DNA of 64,000 nucleotides from G965202915 sp965205955 (GTDB taxonomy: Bacteria; Pseudomonadota; Gammaproteobacteria; Eutrophobiales; Eutrophobiaceae): NCBI GenBank assembly GCA_965205955.1, contig OZ242192.1:682001-746000 (forward strand), written 5' to 3'. This document shows, one piece after another, positions 17,894-26,935 of this stretch. The position numbers were made by a program, and so were the translations under genes. Positions within the stretch are counted from its first letter, which is position 1. Every line of letters starts with the position of its first letter. The notes under the pieces are model-generated. The model was given only the letters and a program-made list of their open reading frames with translations. It had not been told where the DNA came from and did no database searches.

Positions 17894-19150
17894 CTATACT
17901 CTGATCTGTCCATCTCCGAGAACGATATATTTTTTTGAGCTGAGCCCGGCAAGACCGACAGGACCGCGAGCATGGAGTTTATCCGTGCTGATCCCTATTT
18001 CCGCTCCCAGACCGTATTCAAACCCGTCGGCAAGGCGGGTTGAGGCATTGACCATCACCGAGCTTGAATCTACCTCCCGCAAAAATCGATTGGCGTTGTC
18101 TGAATCCTCGGTAATGATGGCATCGGTATGATGCGAGCCATATTGATCGATATGTGCTATCGCCATATCGAGATCACGGACAATTCTCAATGACAGGATC
18201 GGCGCAAGGTATTCCGTGCCGTAGTCTTCCTCCGTTGCCAATGAAATATGGGGCAATATCTTTTTTGAATCTTCACAGCCTCTGATTTCGACTCCGGCAT
18301 GTTCATACATAGGCCCCAGTTTTGTCAGCGCCTCTTCGGCAATATCCTCGGCAACCAATAAACACTCCATCGTATTGCAGGTGCCATAGCGCTGGGTTTT
18401 GGCATTGAAGGCAATCTTGACGGCTTCTTCAATATCCGCCTTGCTGTCTATATACACATGACAAACCCCGTCCAGGTGTTTGATTACCGGCATACGTGCT
18501 TCCCTGCTGACACGTTCAATCAAGCCTCTGCCGCCGCGCGGAATGACTACGTCGATATATTCCGACATGGCGAGCAGTTCGCCGACGGCAGCCCGGTCGG
18601 TAGTCTCGACTATCTGCACCGCATCTTCAGGCAATCCGGCGGATTTCAGGCCGGATCGAATACAGGCGGCAATGGCCTGATTTGAATTGAATGCCTCGGA
18701 GCCGCCACGGAGAATAACCGCATTACCGGATTTTATGCATAAGCCGGCCGCATCCGCGGTCACATTTGGCCTGGATTCATAAATGATGGCTATTACACCA
18801 ATAGGCACCTGCATTTGACCAATACGAATGCCATTGGGACGGGTCAATAGATCCGATATTTTCCCCACCGAGTCTTCAAGATCGGCCACCTGGCGCAGAC
18901 CTTCCGCCATTGCCTCGATTCTTGTCTGGGTAAGCTCCAGACGATCAAGCAGCGCCGGCTCCAATCCGCGCATTTTGCCCGCATCCAGATCTTTCTGGTT
19001 GGCTTTTTTGAGTGCGTCATTACCGCCTGGGATATTGTCGGCGATTTTGTGCAGAGCCTTATTTTTTGCCGCAGTATCGGCTGTGGCAAGGATCCGGGAG
19101 GCCGCATGGGCGCGTTTGCCGGTGGAGTGCATGTATTTCGCTATATCCAT
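17894..19150 (-). CDS. proA: Glutamate-5-semialdehyde dehydrogenase (gamma-glutamyl phosphate reductase)
   Basis: ProA reduces gamma-glutamyl phosphate to glutamate semialdehyde in proline synthesis. The 418-residue protein has the aldehyde-dehydrogenase fold signatures IYESRPNVTADAAGLCIKSG and the catalytic Cys region QRYGTCNTMECLLV. The C-terminal RGPVGLAGLSSKKY is typical. It is between holA and nadD in the same operon; this placement is seen in several gammaproteobacterial lineages. Confidence 0.95.
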   Translation of the reverse strand: MDIAKYMHSTGKRAHAASRILATADTAAKNKALHKIADNIPGGNDALKKANQKDLDAGKMRGLEPALLDRLELTQTRIEAMAEGLRQVADLEDSVGKISDLLTRPNGIRIGQMQVPIGVIAIIYESRPNVTADAAGLCIKSGNAVILRGGSEAFNSNQAIAACIRSGLKSAGLPEDAVQIVETTDRAAVGELLAMSEYIDVVIPRGGRGLIERVSREARMPVIKHLDGVCHVYIDSKADIEEAVKIAFNAKTQRYGTCNTMECLLVAEDIAEEALTKLGPMYEHAGVEIRGCEDSKKILPHISLATEEDYGTEYLAPILSLRIVRDLDMAIAHIDQYGSHHTDAIITEDSDNANRFLREVDSSSVMVNASTRLADGFEYGLGAEIGISTDKLHARGPVGLAGLSSKKYIVLGDGQIRV

Positions 19151-19172
19151 GAATCAATGATACTCCCGTATT

Positions 19173-20180
19173 TTATTTTCCGGCAACAGATAATAACAGC
19201 CAGCCAAATTCATCCCATATATTCACCTTGGTGTTGGACTTGATCAATCGCTCGATTTGTATAGTCTTATTCAGCAGGGCCTGTAGTTGTGCGGCGCTGT
19301 GTCTTTCCAACAATCTAACAAAGGCGGGTCTGCGTTTTTCCCATACATAAAAACTCGCAAATACACTGTCCATGGATGCACCGGTTCTGATTTTATAAGC
19401 CATGGAGCAGGCCCGTCTAAATTCCCACAGGATTGCTCCGTGCAACGCGGCGGGTTCAACCCCCTCGCTTTGCAGTCCTTTTAACATCCTCAGTGCGCGC
19501 TCTGCCCGTCCTGAAAAGGCGTTTTCGATTAATGAAAATACGTCATATCGGGCGTTTTCCGCCACAGCATTGATGACTTGTTCTACATCGATATGTTTAT
19601 CGTCTATCAGCAGGCATAATTTATCTATTTCCTGTTTTGCCGCCAGCAGATTGCCCTCTACACGCTGGGTGATCAGGTTGACCGCTTCGCGGTCAATGGT
19701 CTTTCCCCGGCGGTGAAACCGATCGCTGATCCAGCCGGGGAGCTGCGCAAGACCAACAGGCCAGGTTTGGATAAACACACCGTTTTTTTCTAATGTTTTG
19801 CACCACTTGGTTTGCTGTGTCTTTTTGTCTATTTTTTCCGTGCTGATTAAAAGTACGGTATCCTCACTGGGCTTTTCGGCGTATTCGACCAGGGCTCGGC
19901 CGCCCTCTCTGCCCGGTTTTTGGGCGGCGAGTCTCAATTCAATAAGTTGTTTATTGGAAAATAAAGACAGGTTGGAGGCGGCTTGCCGGATGGAATCCCA
20001 GTCAAAACCGGCGCCGACATCCAGAACAACGCGCTCTGCAAAGCCGTTATCGCGGGCAAATGATCGTATAGCATCCTCTGCTTCAAGCCGCTGTAATGGC
20101 TCATCCCCGCCAACCAAGTATATCGGCGCGAGACCCTTTTGTTGAAGGTGGCTGGGGAGTCGGTCGGGTTTCAGGCGCAT
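19173..20180 (-). CDS. holA: DNA polymerase III subunit delta
   Basis: HolA is the clamp-loader wrench that opens the beta sliding clamp. The 335-residue protein has the typical N-terminus (YLVGGDEPLQRLEAEDAIR), the ITQRVEGNLLAAKQEIDKL segment and the C-terminal helical collar domain. It is 17 bases downstream of lptE, in the classic leuS-lptE-holA order. Confidence 0.95.
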   Translation of the reverse strand: MRLKPDRLPSHLQQKGLAPIYLVGGDEPLQRLEAEDAIRSFARDNGFAERVVLDVGAGFDWDSIRQAASNLSLFSNKQLIELRLAAQKPGREGGRALVEYAEKPSEDTVLLISTEKIDKKTQQTKWCKTLEKNGVFIQTWPVGLAQLPGWISDRFHRRGKTIDREAVNLITQRVEGNLLAAKQEIDKLCLLIDDKHIDVEQVINAVAENARYDVFSLIENAFSGRAERALRMLKGLQSEGVEPAALHGAILWEFRRACSMAYKIRTGASMDSVFASFYVWEKRRPAFVRLLERHSAAQLQALLNKTIQIERLIKSNTKVNIWDEFGWLLLSVAGK

Positions 20181-20197
20181 GGTAAATCGCAGCGAGT

Positions 20198-20698
20198 CTA
20201 TTTGGCGGGCGGGGATGCAATGATCTGCAAACGGCGTAAAATTTGTGACGCGCCACGCTGCAGCATCTCTTCCTCGATAATTCCCTGCTCGGTAAATTCG
20301 CCCGGGGCGGCATCTTCGTCAAAGATGAAGTCGCGAGTAATCCGCAGCGGCTCCGGTTTTCCCGGCGCCGTTCCATCTCTTTTGTCGATGTTTATTTCCG
20401 CCGTCAATATCAATTCGTATTCTTCCGCCTTGCCGGTTTTCGCATTGACCGAGAGCAGGTTCCGGCGGAGTGTTTCATTGGACAGGCCGATTATATAGAC
20501 CGCCTGCTTGTTTGACTCTGCCAGGGGGTTTCCCGAAGATTGAAGCTGTGTCTTTACTGCCCGCGCAAGCCTGGGCGCCTTGCTTTCTTCGATATAGACG
20601 TTATCGACACCGGCCGTGGCAAGCCGTGCGCCGCGCAGTTGGAAACCACATGCCGAGGCACATACCAGTGTTACCAGCAATAGGGGGAGCAGTTTCAT
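20198..20698 (-). CDS. lptE: LPS assembly lipoprotein LptE
   Basis: LptE is an outer-membrane lipoprotein that plugs the LptD barrel during LPS export. The 166-residue protein starts with a lipoprotein signal ending in a lipobox-like LVCASACGFQLRG, where the Cys would be lipidated. The DUF/LptE-type beta-alpha fold is supported by RGTVYIIGLSNE-like and YELILTAEINIDKRDG segments. Its place between leuS and holA confirms the assignment. Confidence 0.9.
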   Translation of the reverse strand: MKLLPLLLVTLVCASACGFQLRGARLATAGVDNVYIEESKAPRLARAVKTQLQSSGNPLAESNKQAVYIIGLSNETLRRNLLSVNAKTGKAEEYELILTAEINIDKRDGTAPGKPEPLRITRDFIFDEDAAPGEFTEQGIIEEEMLQRGASQILRRLQIIASPPAK

Positions 20699-20752
20699 TT
20701 AAATGTCTGTGCGGAAATCATCGGCCTAACAATACGGAAGATTCATTCTATA

Positions 20753-23203
20753 TCAGGCAATGACCAGATTCACCAGCCGCCCCGGTATTACAATCACCTT
20801 TTTTATCTGTTTTTGATCGAGAAAGCGGCGGACATTTTTATTCTCCATCGCCAGCGCCGTGACCTGGCTGTCGTCCGCGTCAACGGGCACGGTGATATTC
20901 CCCCGGAGCTTGCCGTTGACCTGCACCACTATTTCCAGTTCATTCTGTTCCAATGCCGTTGGATCGGCTTTTGGCCAGCTTGCATCGATGAGCGGATCGG
21001 AGTGTCCCAGCTCAGACCAGATAGCATCGGTAATATGCGGGGTGATAGGGGCGAGCAATAATACTGCGGCCTGTATTCCCTCAAGCATTAGCGCCTTGTC
21101 ATTATCCGAGTCGAGCGGGGCTTTGGACAGGGCATTGAGCATTTCCATCACGGATGCAATAGCGGTATTGAATTTATAGCGCCTGCCGATATCGTCATTG
21201 ACCTTGTTGATGGTGGCGTGGATTTTGCGGCGCAAGTCGCGCTGCCGGTGTGTCAGGGCCGCCGTGTCGATGCTCTTTCCGGCGCAAATCGGGATGTTCG
21301 TCGCCGCCGTTTTCCATAGAGTCTTTAGGAATCGAAATGCGCCTTTCACGCCGGCATCCGACCATTCCAGGCTTTGTTCCGGGGGGGAGGCAAACATCAT
21401 AAATAACCTGACGGTATCGGCGCCGTACTTGTCGATGAGCGCCTGCGGGTCAACGGTGTTGCCCTTTGACTTTGACATCTTGGCGCCGTCTTTCAGCACC
21501 ATCCCCTGGGTTAACAGTCTGGCAAACGGTTCATCGGAATCGACCAGTCCGAGATCTCGCATCAGTTTATGGAAGAATCGGGCGTAAAGTAGATGCAAGA
21601 CGGCATGTTCTATGCCTCCGATATATTGATCGACGGGCAGCCAGTACCTGGCGCGCTCATCCAGCATTGCCCGATCATTATCGGGACAGCAGAAGCGCGC
21701 GTAATACCAGGACGATTCAAAGAAGGTATCAAAGGTATCGGTTTCCCGCTGTGCCGGAGCTTTACCATCCGGGCTATCGGCGGCGATAAATTCGGGCATG
21801 GACTTCAACGGTGAGGTCACGCCTTCGAATGCGACTTCTTCCGGCAGTATTACCGGCAGTTCATCTTCCGCCACCGGCCATGAGTGTCCGGCATCGTCGT
21901 TAATGATCGGTATTGGACATCCCCAGTAGCGCTGACGGGAAACGCCCCAATCACGCAGACGGTAATTAATGCGGCGTTTGCCCTTAGCATGCTGTTGCAG
22001 GTATTCCGCGATGGCATCGAAAGCCCGGTCAAAATCCAGGCCGTCAAATTGAGCGGAATTACAACAGATCCCATGAGCCGTATAGGCGGATTCGGAAAGA
22101 ACAGGTTCCCGCTGATCCTCCGGCCGAATCACCGCTTTGATTTCAAGCCCGTATTTTTGAGCAAACTCGTAATCGCGCTGATCATGGGCGGGAACCGACA
22201 TGACCGCGCCTGTTCCATAGCTGAGCAACACAAAATTTGCGCAATAGATCGGCAGCCTTTCGCCCGAAACGGGATGAATAGCGTCTATACCCAATGCGAC
22301 GCCTCTTTTCTCCATCGTTTCAATGGCCGCCTCACTGGTGCCGAATGTTCGGCATTCGAGCAGAAACGTGCGCACGGTTTCGTTGTTTTCAGAGGCGGCC
22401 TGGGCCAATGGGTGTTCGGCGGCAACGGCACAGTAGGTGACGCCCATCAAGGTATCGGGGCGAGTGGTGTACACCCGCAATGGATCATGGCCTTCTACGG
22501 CAAAGTCGAATTCCACACCTTCGGACCGGCCGATCCAGTTGGATTGCATGGTGCGCACCGCATCCGGCCAGCCGGGGAGCCGTTCCAGATCGGCCAGCAG
22601 TTCTTCGGCATAGCCGGTGATCCTCAGAAACCACTGCGAAATTTCCCGGCGTTCAACCGGGGCGCCGGAGCGCCAGCCCTTGCCGTCAATTACCTGTTCA
22701 TTGGCAAGTACGGTTTGATCGACCGGGTCCCAATTGACTAAAGCCGTTTTTTTATACACCAGATCTTTTTTATATAACTGAATGAAAAACCACTGCTCCC
22801 AACGATAATAGGCCGGATCACAGGTGGCTATTTCACGCTCCCAATCATAGGCGAAACCCAGGCTTTTAAGCTGCCGGCGCATATGGTCAATATTTTCATA
22901 AGTCCATTTGGCCGGAGGCACGTGATTCTCGATCGCGGCGTTTTCGGCCGGCAGGCCAAAGGCATCCCAGCCTATGGGTTGCAGCACGTTTTTGCCCTGC
23001 ATGCGCTGATAACGGCTAATGACGTCCCCGATGGTGTAATTCCGCACATGTCCCATGTGCAATTTGCCGCTGGGATAGGGGAACATGGACAGGCAGTAGA
23101 ATTTTTCCTTATCGGGATCTTCTGTTGCCCGAAATGCATTGGTGGTTTGCCAGTATTTCTGAACTTCAGGTTCGATTTTTTCCGGATGGTATTCTTCTTG
23201 CAT
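20753..23203 (-). CDS. leuS: Leucyl-tRNA synthetase
   Basis: LeuS charges tRNA-Leu. The 816-residue class I synthetase has the HIGH-type motif in PYPSGKLHMGHVRNY near residue 45, an editing (CP1) domain with TTRPDTLMGVTYCAVA, and the KMSKS motif in GAKMSKSKGNTVDP. It is complete. It heads the minus-strand operon leuS-lptE-holA-proA-nadD-rsfS. Its upstream side borders the phosphorothioation-type island. Confidence 0.97.
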   Translation of the reverse strand: MQEEYHPEKIEPEVQKYWQTTNAFRATEDPDKEKFYCLSMFPYPSGKLHMGHVRNYTIGDVISRYQRMQGKNVLQPIGWDAFGLPAENAAIENHVPPAKWTYENIDHMRRQLKSLGFAYDWEREIATCDPAYYRWEQWFFIQLYKKDLVYKKTALVNWDPVDQTVLANEQVIDGKGWRSGAPVERREISQWFLRITGYAEELLADLERLPGWPDAVRTMQSNWIGRSEGVEFDFAVEGHDPLRVYTTRPDTLMGVTYCAVAAEHPLAQAASENNETVRTFLLECRTFGTSEAAIETMEKRGVALGIDAIHPVSGERLPIYCANFVLLSYGTGAVMSVPAHDQRDYEFAQKYGLEIKAVIRPEDQREPVLSESAYTAHGICCNSAQFDGLDFDRAFDAIAEYLQQHAKGKRRINYRLRDWGVSRQRYWGCPIPIINDDAGHSWPVAEDELPVILPEEVAFEGVTSPLKSMPEFIAADSPDGKAPAQRETDTFDTFFESSWYYARFCCPDNDRAMLDERARYWLPVDQYIGGIEHAVLHLLYARFFHKLMRDLGLVDSDEPFARLLTQGMVLKDGAKMSKSKGNTVDPQALIDKYGADTVRLFMMFASPPEQSLEWSDAGVKGAFRFLKTLWKTAATNIPICAGKSIDTAALTHRQRDLRRKIHATINKVNDDIGRRYKFNTAIASVMEMLNALSKAPLDSDNDKALMLEGIQAAVLLLAPITPHITDAIWSELGHSDPLIDASWPKADPTALEQNELEIVVQVNGKLRGNITVPVDADDSQVTALAMENKNVRRFLDQKQIKKVIVIPGRLVNLVIA

Positions 23204-23296
23204 ATTTTTCTAATTGTATACGGTTACAGAGATGAAAGGATACAGAAGAAACTACCGGTCAAACAAGGTATTGTGTGGGTCCGGTGCCTTTTGAAT

Positions 23297-23328
23297 GTTT
23301 CAATCCACGCGCCCCGTGAATCGAATAA
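23297..23328. repeat. Orphan CRISPR-repeat-like sequence (type I-C-like)
   Basis: The first 18 bases, GTTTCAATCCACGCGCCC, are identical to the conserved side of common type I-C CRISPR repeats, and the next bases CGTGA resemble the loop side. The remainder does not form the expected inverted arm, and no second copy, spacer array or cas gene is visible nearby. It sits between leuS and dndB. It is best read as a degenerate or remnant repeat, or a chance match. Confidence 0.4.
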
Positions 23329-23381
23329 TCGTCAGATTTATAACAAACTGCCGACCAACAGACACTCGCAAAAACCCACCA

Positions 23382-24653
23382 TTAACTCAAAAGCAAAGAT
23401 GGAATTTCTTTTGTTTTATTACCTTCTCCATCGTCAGGGAAAAGAGCTCGATATCTATCAAACAATTCTCCCTTCTGTCCTTCATTCAATTTTTCACCTA
23501 AGTTGTAACAAAGAATATCTGTTACCAATTTTCTGTTCTTGGTTATTATTTTTCCTCCAGAAATAAAAAGACGATCCCATCCAGGATGATCTTTTCGCCA
23601 ATCAATAGAATTCAATTTATCAACCGCAACCTTAAAAGAAAGATTACCTCTCCCAAGCGTTGTTAGCCTTGAAAAGGCTTTTACTAAGCACGACTGTGCA
23701 ACAGGTTTCCCTAACAGATAGCCCACTCGTATTTCTCGTCTTTTAGGATCTCCTTCTTCTTCTTTGTTCTCTAATGCTTGGGAAAACAAGTCTATATGCT
23801 CTACAAGGAATTGCCACACCTCAAAAACCTTTCGTTTGTAAAGCTCTATCTGTTCTGGGTCTGGCAAATTAATGCGGACTATTTTTCCCGGTGGAAAATT
23901 AGCTGATAAAATTGCTTCGTTACACTCTGCTAAAGTTGCTAACGTAGTGAAACGAGGATCTTTATCGCCGAGAGTATTACTTTTGTAGTTAACAAGATGT
24001 GCACCAATAATCCTTTGGTCATTGGCGATCTGTCGTGATAACACAGCAACAATATCATCGTCATCCGTCACCAAATTCTGGCCGGTCGTCGTGGGCTTAG
24101 CATATTTATTGACTCGGGTAAAAATCTTCCTGGATCTCTTTCTATCATAAGGAGTAAGAATTACTGTTACATCATCATTTGCCAAGTCTGAACAAGGTGA
24201 AAAATTTGGAATAACCTTACTTTTTTCATCCTTTCCTTCCATAGCAAATTGCATAGCTTTAAGGCGATGCTGTCCATCCAACGGAATCAATTGTTCATTT
24301 CCTTCTAGCGTTAAAAATCCCATAATTTGAGCTTGAGTTTTATAGAGATTTGGTAATCCTTTAGTCGCAATATCTGCTATAGGTTCAAAATTATCTGGAT
24401 TAAAATTTAAAGCGGTCAAAATAATCGCCCCGAAGAACCTATCCTTGTCAGTTGCCAGATAAGGAGCTATCTGATTTTTGACGCGAGCATAGTTAATGTC
24501 TCGTTGCTCTCGTTCCTCCAAGGTTATATTTTCCCATCCATCCATTTCCGAAGGAATAATTATTTTCTCTACCAATTCCTTAGCTTTCATAGCTAAAATA
24601 AAATACTCTGTACTACCAAGCTTGCCTTTCATTGCAGCGACAGTTGTTGCCAT
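23382..24653 (-). CDS. dndB: DNA phosphorothioation regulator DndB (DGQHR domain)
   Basis: DndB proteins repress dnd operons and share a ParB-like DGQHR domain. The motif PLDGQHRLKAM is at about residue 125, followed by FTRVNKYAKPTTTGQN, also typical of the family. The 423-residue length is a little above many DndB proteins. A strong GAGGAGG lies 7 bases before the ATG, inside the end of the GIY-YIG gene, so it can be translated as the last gene of the cassette. In most dnd loci dndB is divergent or promoter-proximal; here it is distal. An alternative is a DGQHR protein with a function other than repression. Confidence 0.85.
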   Translation of the reverse strand: MATTVAAMKGKLGSTEYFILAMKAKELVEKIIIPSEMDGWENITLEEREQRDINYARVKNQIAPYLATDKDRFFGAIILTALNFNPDNFEPIADIATKGLPNLYKTQAQIMGFLTLEGNEQLIPLDGQHRLKAMQFAMEGKDEKSKVIPNFSPCSDLANDDVTVILTPYDRKRSRKIFTRVNKYAKPTTTGQNLVTDDDDIVAVLSRQIANDQRIIGAHLVNYKSNTLGDKDPRFTTLATLAECNEAILSANFPPGKIVRINLPDPEQIELYKRKVFEVWQFLVEHIDLFSQALENKEEEGDPKRREIRVGYLLGKPVAQSCLVKAFSRLTTLGRGNLSFKVAVDKLNSIDWRKDHPGWDRLFISGGKIITKNRKLVTDILCYNLGEKLNEGQKGELFDRYRALFPDDGEGNKTKEIPSLLLS

Positions 24654-24658
24654 TGTGC

Positions 24659-24994
24659 TTACCTCCTCTGTTTTGAGATGTTAGTTTCAGGGTGCCATAT
24701 TCGAATCAATCGAGTTTCTATTTGATCTATTTTCCCTTCCATTACAGGCAAATAGCAAATATCCAAAAACCTTCCAAAAACTTTGATCCATAACCGCAAA
24801 TTTTCGTTATGAGAACCACGCCATGCTTGCATAAGTCTCTCTTTTATCGGCTGCTTTTCCGCTTTTCCAACGTATATACACTTTCCGTTGGTACGGCACC
24901 AGAAAGCATACACCCCCTTTACGTGGACAGGTATATTGTCAATATTAGTCCGCTTAAAGGGAATTTTATTGCGTTGTTTATCTAATCTTACCAT
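24659..24994 (-). CDS. Small GIY-YIG nuclease domain protein
   Basis: The 111-residue protein is a stand-alone GIY-YIG domain. GVYAFW (positions 27-32) corresponds to GIY and CIYVGKA to YIG, with ERLMQAWRG supplying the conserved Arg, IETRLIRIWHPETN supplying the Glu, and the final Asn also present. All catalytic positions of the family therefore look intact. It lies five bases upstream of dndB and 149 bases downstream of the DUF1524 gene, on the same strand. A nuclease at this position is not part of the standard DndABCDE set. It could nick or cut DNA in the modification or restriction step, but this is inference. Confidence 0.8.
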   Translation of the reverse strand: MVRLDKQRNKIPFKRTNIDNIPVHVKGVYAFWCRTNGKCIYVGKAEKQPIKERLMQAWRGSHNENLRLWIKVFGRFLDICYLPVMEGKIDQIETRLIRIWHPETNISKQRR

Positions 24995-25143
24995 GGCACT
25001 TTAACTACAAATTTTAGTAGTCTCGAGGAACCATCTATTTTCTTTACAAATAGATTTTTTCAACTTGCACGAAGATTTCAAATATATTTTTCCTTTCTAA
25101 AAAATTGCCTTTCGCATTCTTTAGGCTAGTTTTCTTTTTTTGC

Positions 25144-26379
25144 TCAAAAGCTCCATACTTTTGTTGCAAGTTTTGCCAGATTTTTTTGCCGTCTTTCAAT
25201 CTCGGCTAGAGACCAGTCGTCCTTGTCAGCAATCTCTCTATTGAGATTTATAGCACTTCTGCTGAGAAATGGCTTTTTATTAGAAAAATTTCCATTGTCA
25301 TTATCTCCCGGCTTGTTATCGGATTGTCCGAGAAGTGTAAGATTTCCAACTCTGTTAACCCAATCTTGAGCATTTTGCTCTTCAAAGTTTTTCCAATCTG
25401 ACCAGTGTTTATTGGACTTGGGAAAAATATGTTCAAGAGTGCATTTTTTTGAGTTTATAAGTTCTCCATCCTGCTGTAGGTAATGATTAAGACCAAAGAG
25501 GAAAACTTTGGCTTTCCGAGTATCTTTTATCTCTACGGTTTCCATCTTGTTTATAAACTTATTGTCATTCATTATTCCTTCATTGCTGTTGTCACATTCC
25601 TGCAAGAAACTTTCCATATTCAGATTCTTAACGGGATGCTCAGACCAAATTTTTTCGGCAAATGCGGAAAATTCACTTTCAAAATGAGATGGTTCAAACT
25701 TGGTCACAAATGCTGTTCTCATCACAAAAGAAGCAATTTTTCTAATATTCTCATAAACAAATTCTGCTGTCTTTTTTTTCTTTCGACTGTTAGATTCTCT
25801 CAGATACCTACACAGCAAAGCAAAAATCATTGGTTGTACAACAGTATAATTGCTCAATTCATCTAGCAAAATTGACAATCCTCTATGTGAAGTTTGTGTT
25901 GGTGAAGTTTGTGTTTTGGAGTCTATAGAAAATCCTTCTATAAAACTGCTATTGGAATCTGGAGATATGATTAAGCGAAATAAATCCACCTGTTCTTTGG
26001 AAGAAAAATCATCAATCAAATCAAAAGCGTAGTCAGCAGGGCCTTCCTTCTTATCAGACTCCGATCTAATTTTTTCCCGGGTTATGCGATAAAAACTACC
26101 CTTTGGCAAAAAACCATATCTGCATTGAAAGTAACACCGGGAATAGTCGGCAGCTTTTTTGTCATTGCCAATCTGAGCCCTGATACGCTCTATATTCTCA
26201 TGTACTGTATCTCTACGGGCCTGACTTTTTTCACTACTAAAATAGGAATAAAGATCGTTTCGTATCAAGTCAAAATCTTCCAATTGTTTGCCGCGACAGT
26301 TGATAGTCTCAAACACAGAATTAGGTGCAACATGCTTTTCCGGTATGTATAAGCTGGCAATTTCAACCCGGTTCAACAA
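25144..26379 (-). CDS. DUF262/DUF1524 (SspE-like) protein, C-terminal part after a frameshift
   Basis: This frame encodes the rest of a GmrSD/SspE-like protein whose N-terminus lies in another frame (26396-26935). The start assigned by frame is TTG at 26379, but homologous coding continues upstream (SKTFLDFLLNRVEIASLYIP), which indicates a frameshift and not a separate gene. The first part continues the DUF262 fold (FETINCRGKQLEDFDLIRN). The C-terminus has a DUF1524 HNH nuclease motif: LEHIFPKS, then NRVGNLTLLGQSDN and NKKPF. SspE uses these two domains to sense phosphorothioate DNA and nick unmodified DNA. Together the two parts give about 600 residues, close to full length for this family. 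Confidence 0.8.
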   Translation of the reverse strand: MLNRVEIASLYIPEKHVAPNSVFETINCRGKQLEDFDLIRNDLYSYFSSEKSQARRDTVHENIERIRAQIGNDKKAADYSRCYFQCRYGFLPKGSFYRITREKIRSESDKKEGPADYAFDLIDDFSSKEQVDLFRLIISPDSNSSFIEGFSIDSKTQTSPTQTSHRGLSILLDELSNYTVVQPMIFALLCRYLRESNSRKKKKTAEFVYENIRKIASFVMRTAFVTKFEPSHFESEFSAFAEKIWSEHPVKNLNMESFLQECDNSNEGIMNDNKFINKMETVEIKDTRKAKVFLFGLNHYLQQDGELINSKKCTLEHIFPKSNKHWSDWKNFEEQNAQDWVNRVGNLTLLGQSDNKPGDNDNGNFSNKKPFLSRSAINLNREIADKDDWSLAEIERRQKNLAKLATKVWSF

Positions 26380-26395
26380 AAAATCTAGAAATGTT

Positions 26396-26935
26396 TTAGA
26401 CTTTCTCTAAACCCATTGGAGAAACAAAGGCGTCAATTTCTCTCCATGCCGTGGTAAGTTTGCCGTTTGTGCCAATACTCTTACCACGAATCATAAGATT
26501 ATACCGGGTCTTGTCATCGCGCGGAGGAAGTAGGCGGGGCTGTAAATCATCAGCATTTGACAGATTTTCTGAATGAGAAACATCCAAATTAAAAATAACA
26601 CGAAGAGCATACCCTTCATCACGCGATTCATTTTCTTTGTGAAACAAACGGGACAGGTAAGCACATATCAACGAGAATGTGACCATACGTTGCTGCCCAT
26701 CATTTATTTCCCATAAACCGTTGTCTTTTTCAACCAACATCACTGAACCGAGAAAGTAGCATTCGCGCCTCTGTTGAACTGCTTCGTCAATGTCACGCAA
26801 CAAATTTAAAACATGCTCTTTTTTCCAATCATAATGGCGTTGATGCCAGGGAACTTGGAATTTTCCTGTATGGAATAGTTTGGAAAATACCCAAGATTCA
26901 CAACTCACAAAAGGGTTTTTATCAGAGCCATTCAT
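26396..26935 (-). CDS. DUF262/DUF1524 (SspE-like) protein, N-terminal part
   Basis: The 179-residue frame is the start of a DUF262 protein: FQVPWHQRHYDWKKEHV and the nucleotide-binding motif EINDGQQRMVTF at about residue 80. It starts with an ATGA overlap with the dndC stop codon, so it is translated with dndC. It stops at 26396-26398, where the same protein evidently continues in a different frame; removing one base in GAGAAAGTCT near 26401-26409 would join the two parts. Either a real mutation has split the gene, or the split is a base-calling error, or it is a recoding site. Position and domains match the restriction effector of phosphorothioate systems. Confidence 0.8.
   Translation of the reverse strand: MNGSDKNPFVSCESWVFSKLFHTGKFQVPWHQRHYDWKKEHVLNLLRDIDEAVQQRRECYFLGSVMLVEKDNGLWEINDGQQRMVTFSLICAYLSRLFHKENESRDEGYALRVIFNLDVSHSENLSNADDLQPRLLPPRDDKTRYNLMIRGKSIGTNGKLTTAWREIDAFVSPMGLEKV

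Noticed and set aside
21884..22741. A 285-codon plus-strand frame
   Set aside because: It is antisense to leuS, which is intact and well conserved.
22883..23566. A 227-codon plus-strand frame reaching across leuS and dndB starts
   Set aside because: It spans two unrelated coding regions antisense and has no domain; only the CRISPR-repeat-like bases inside it were kept as a feature.
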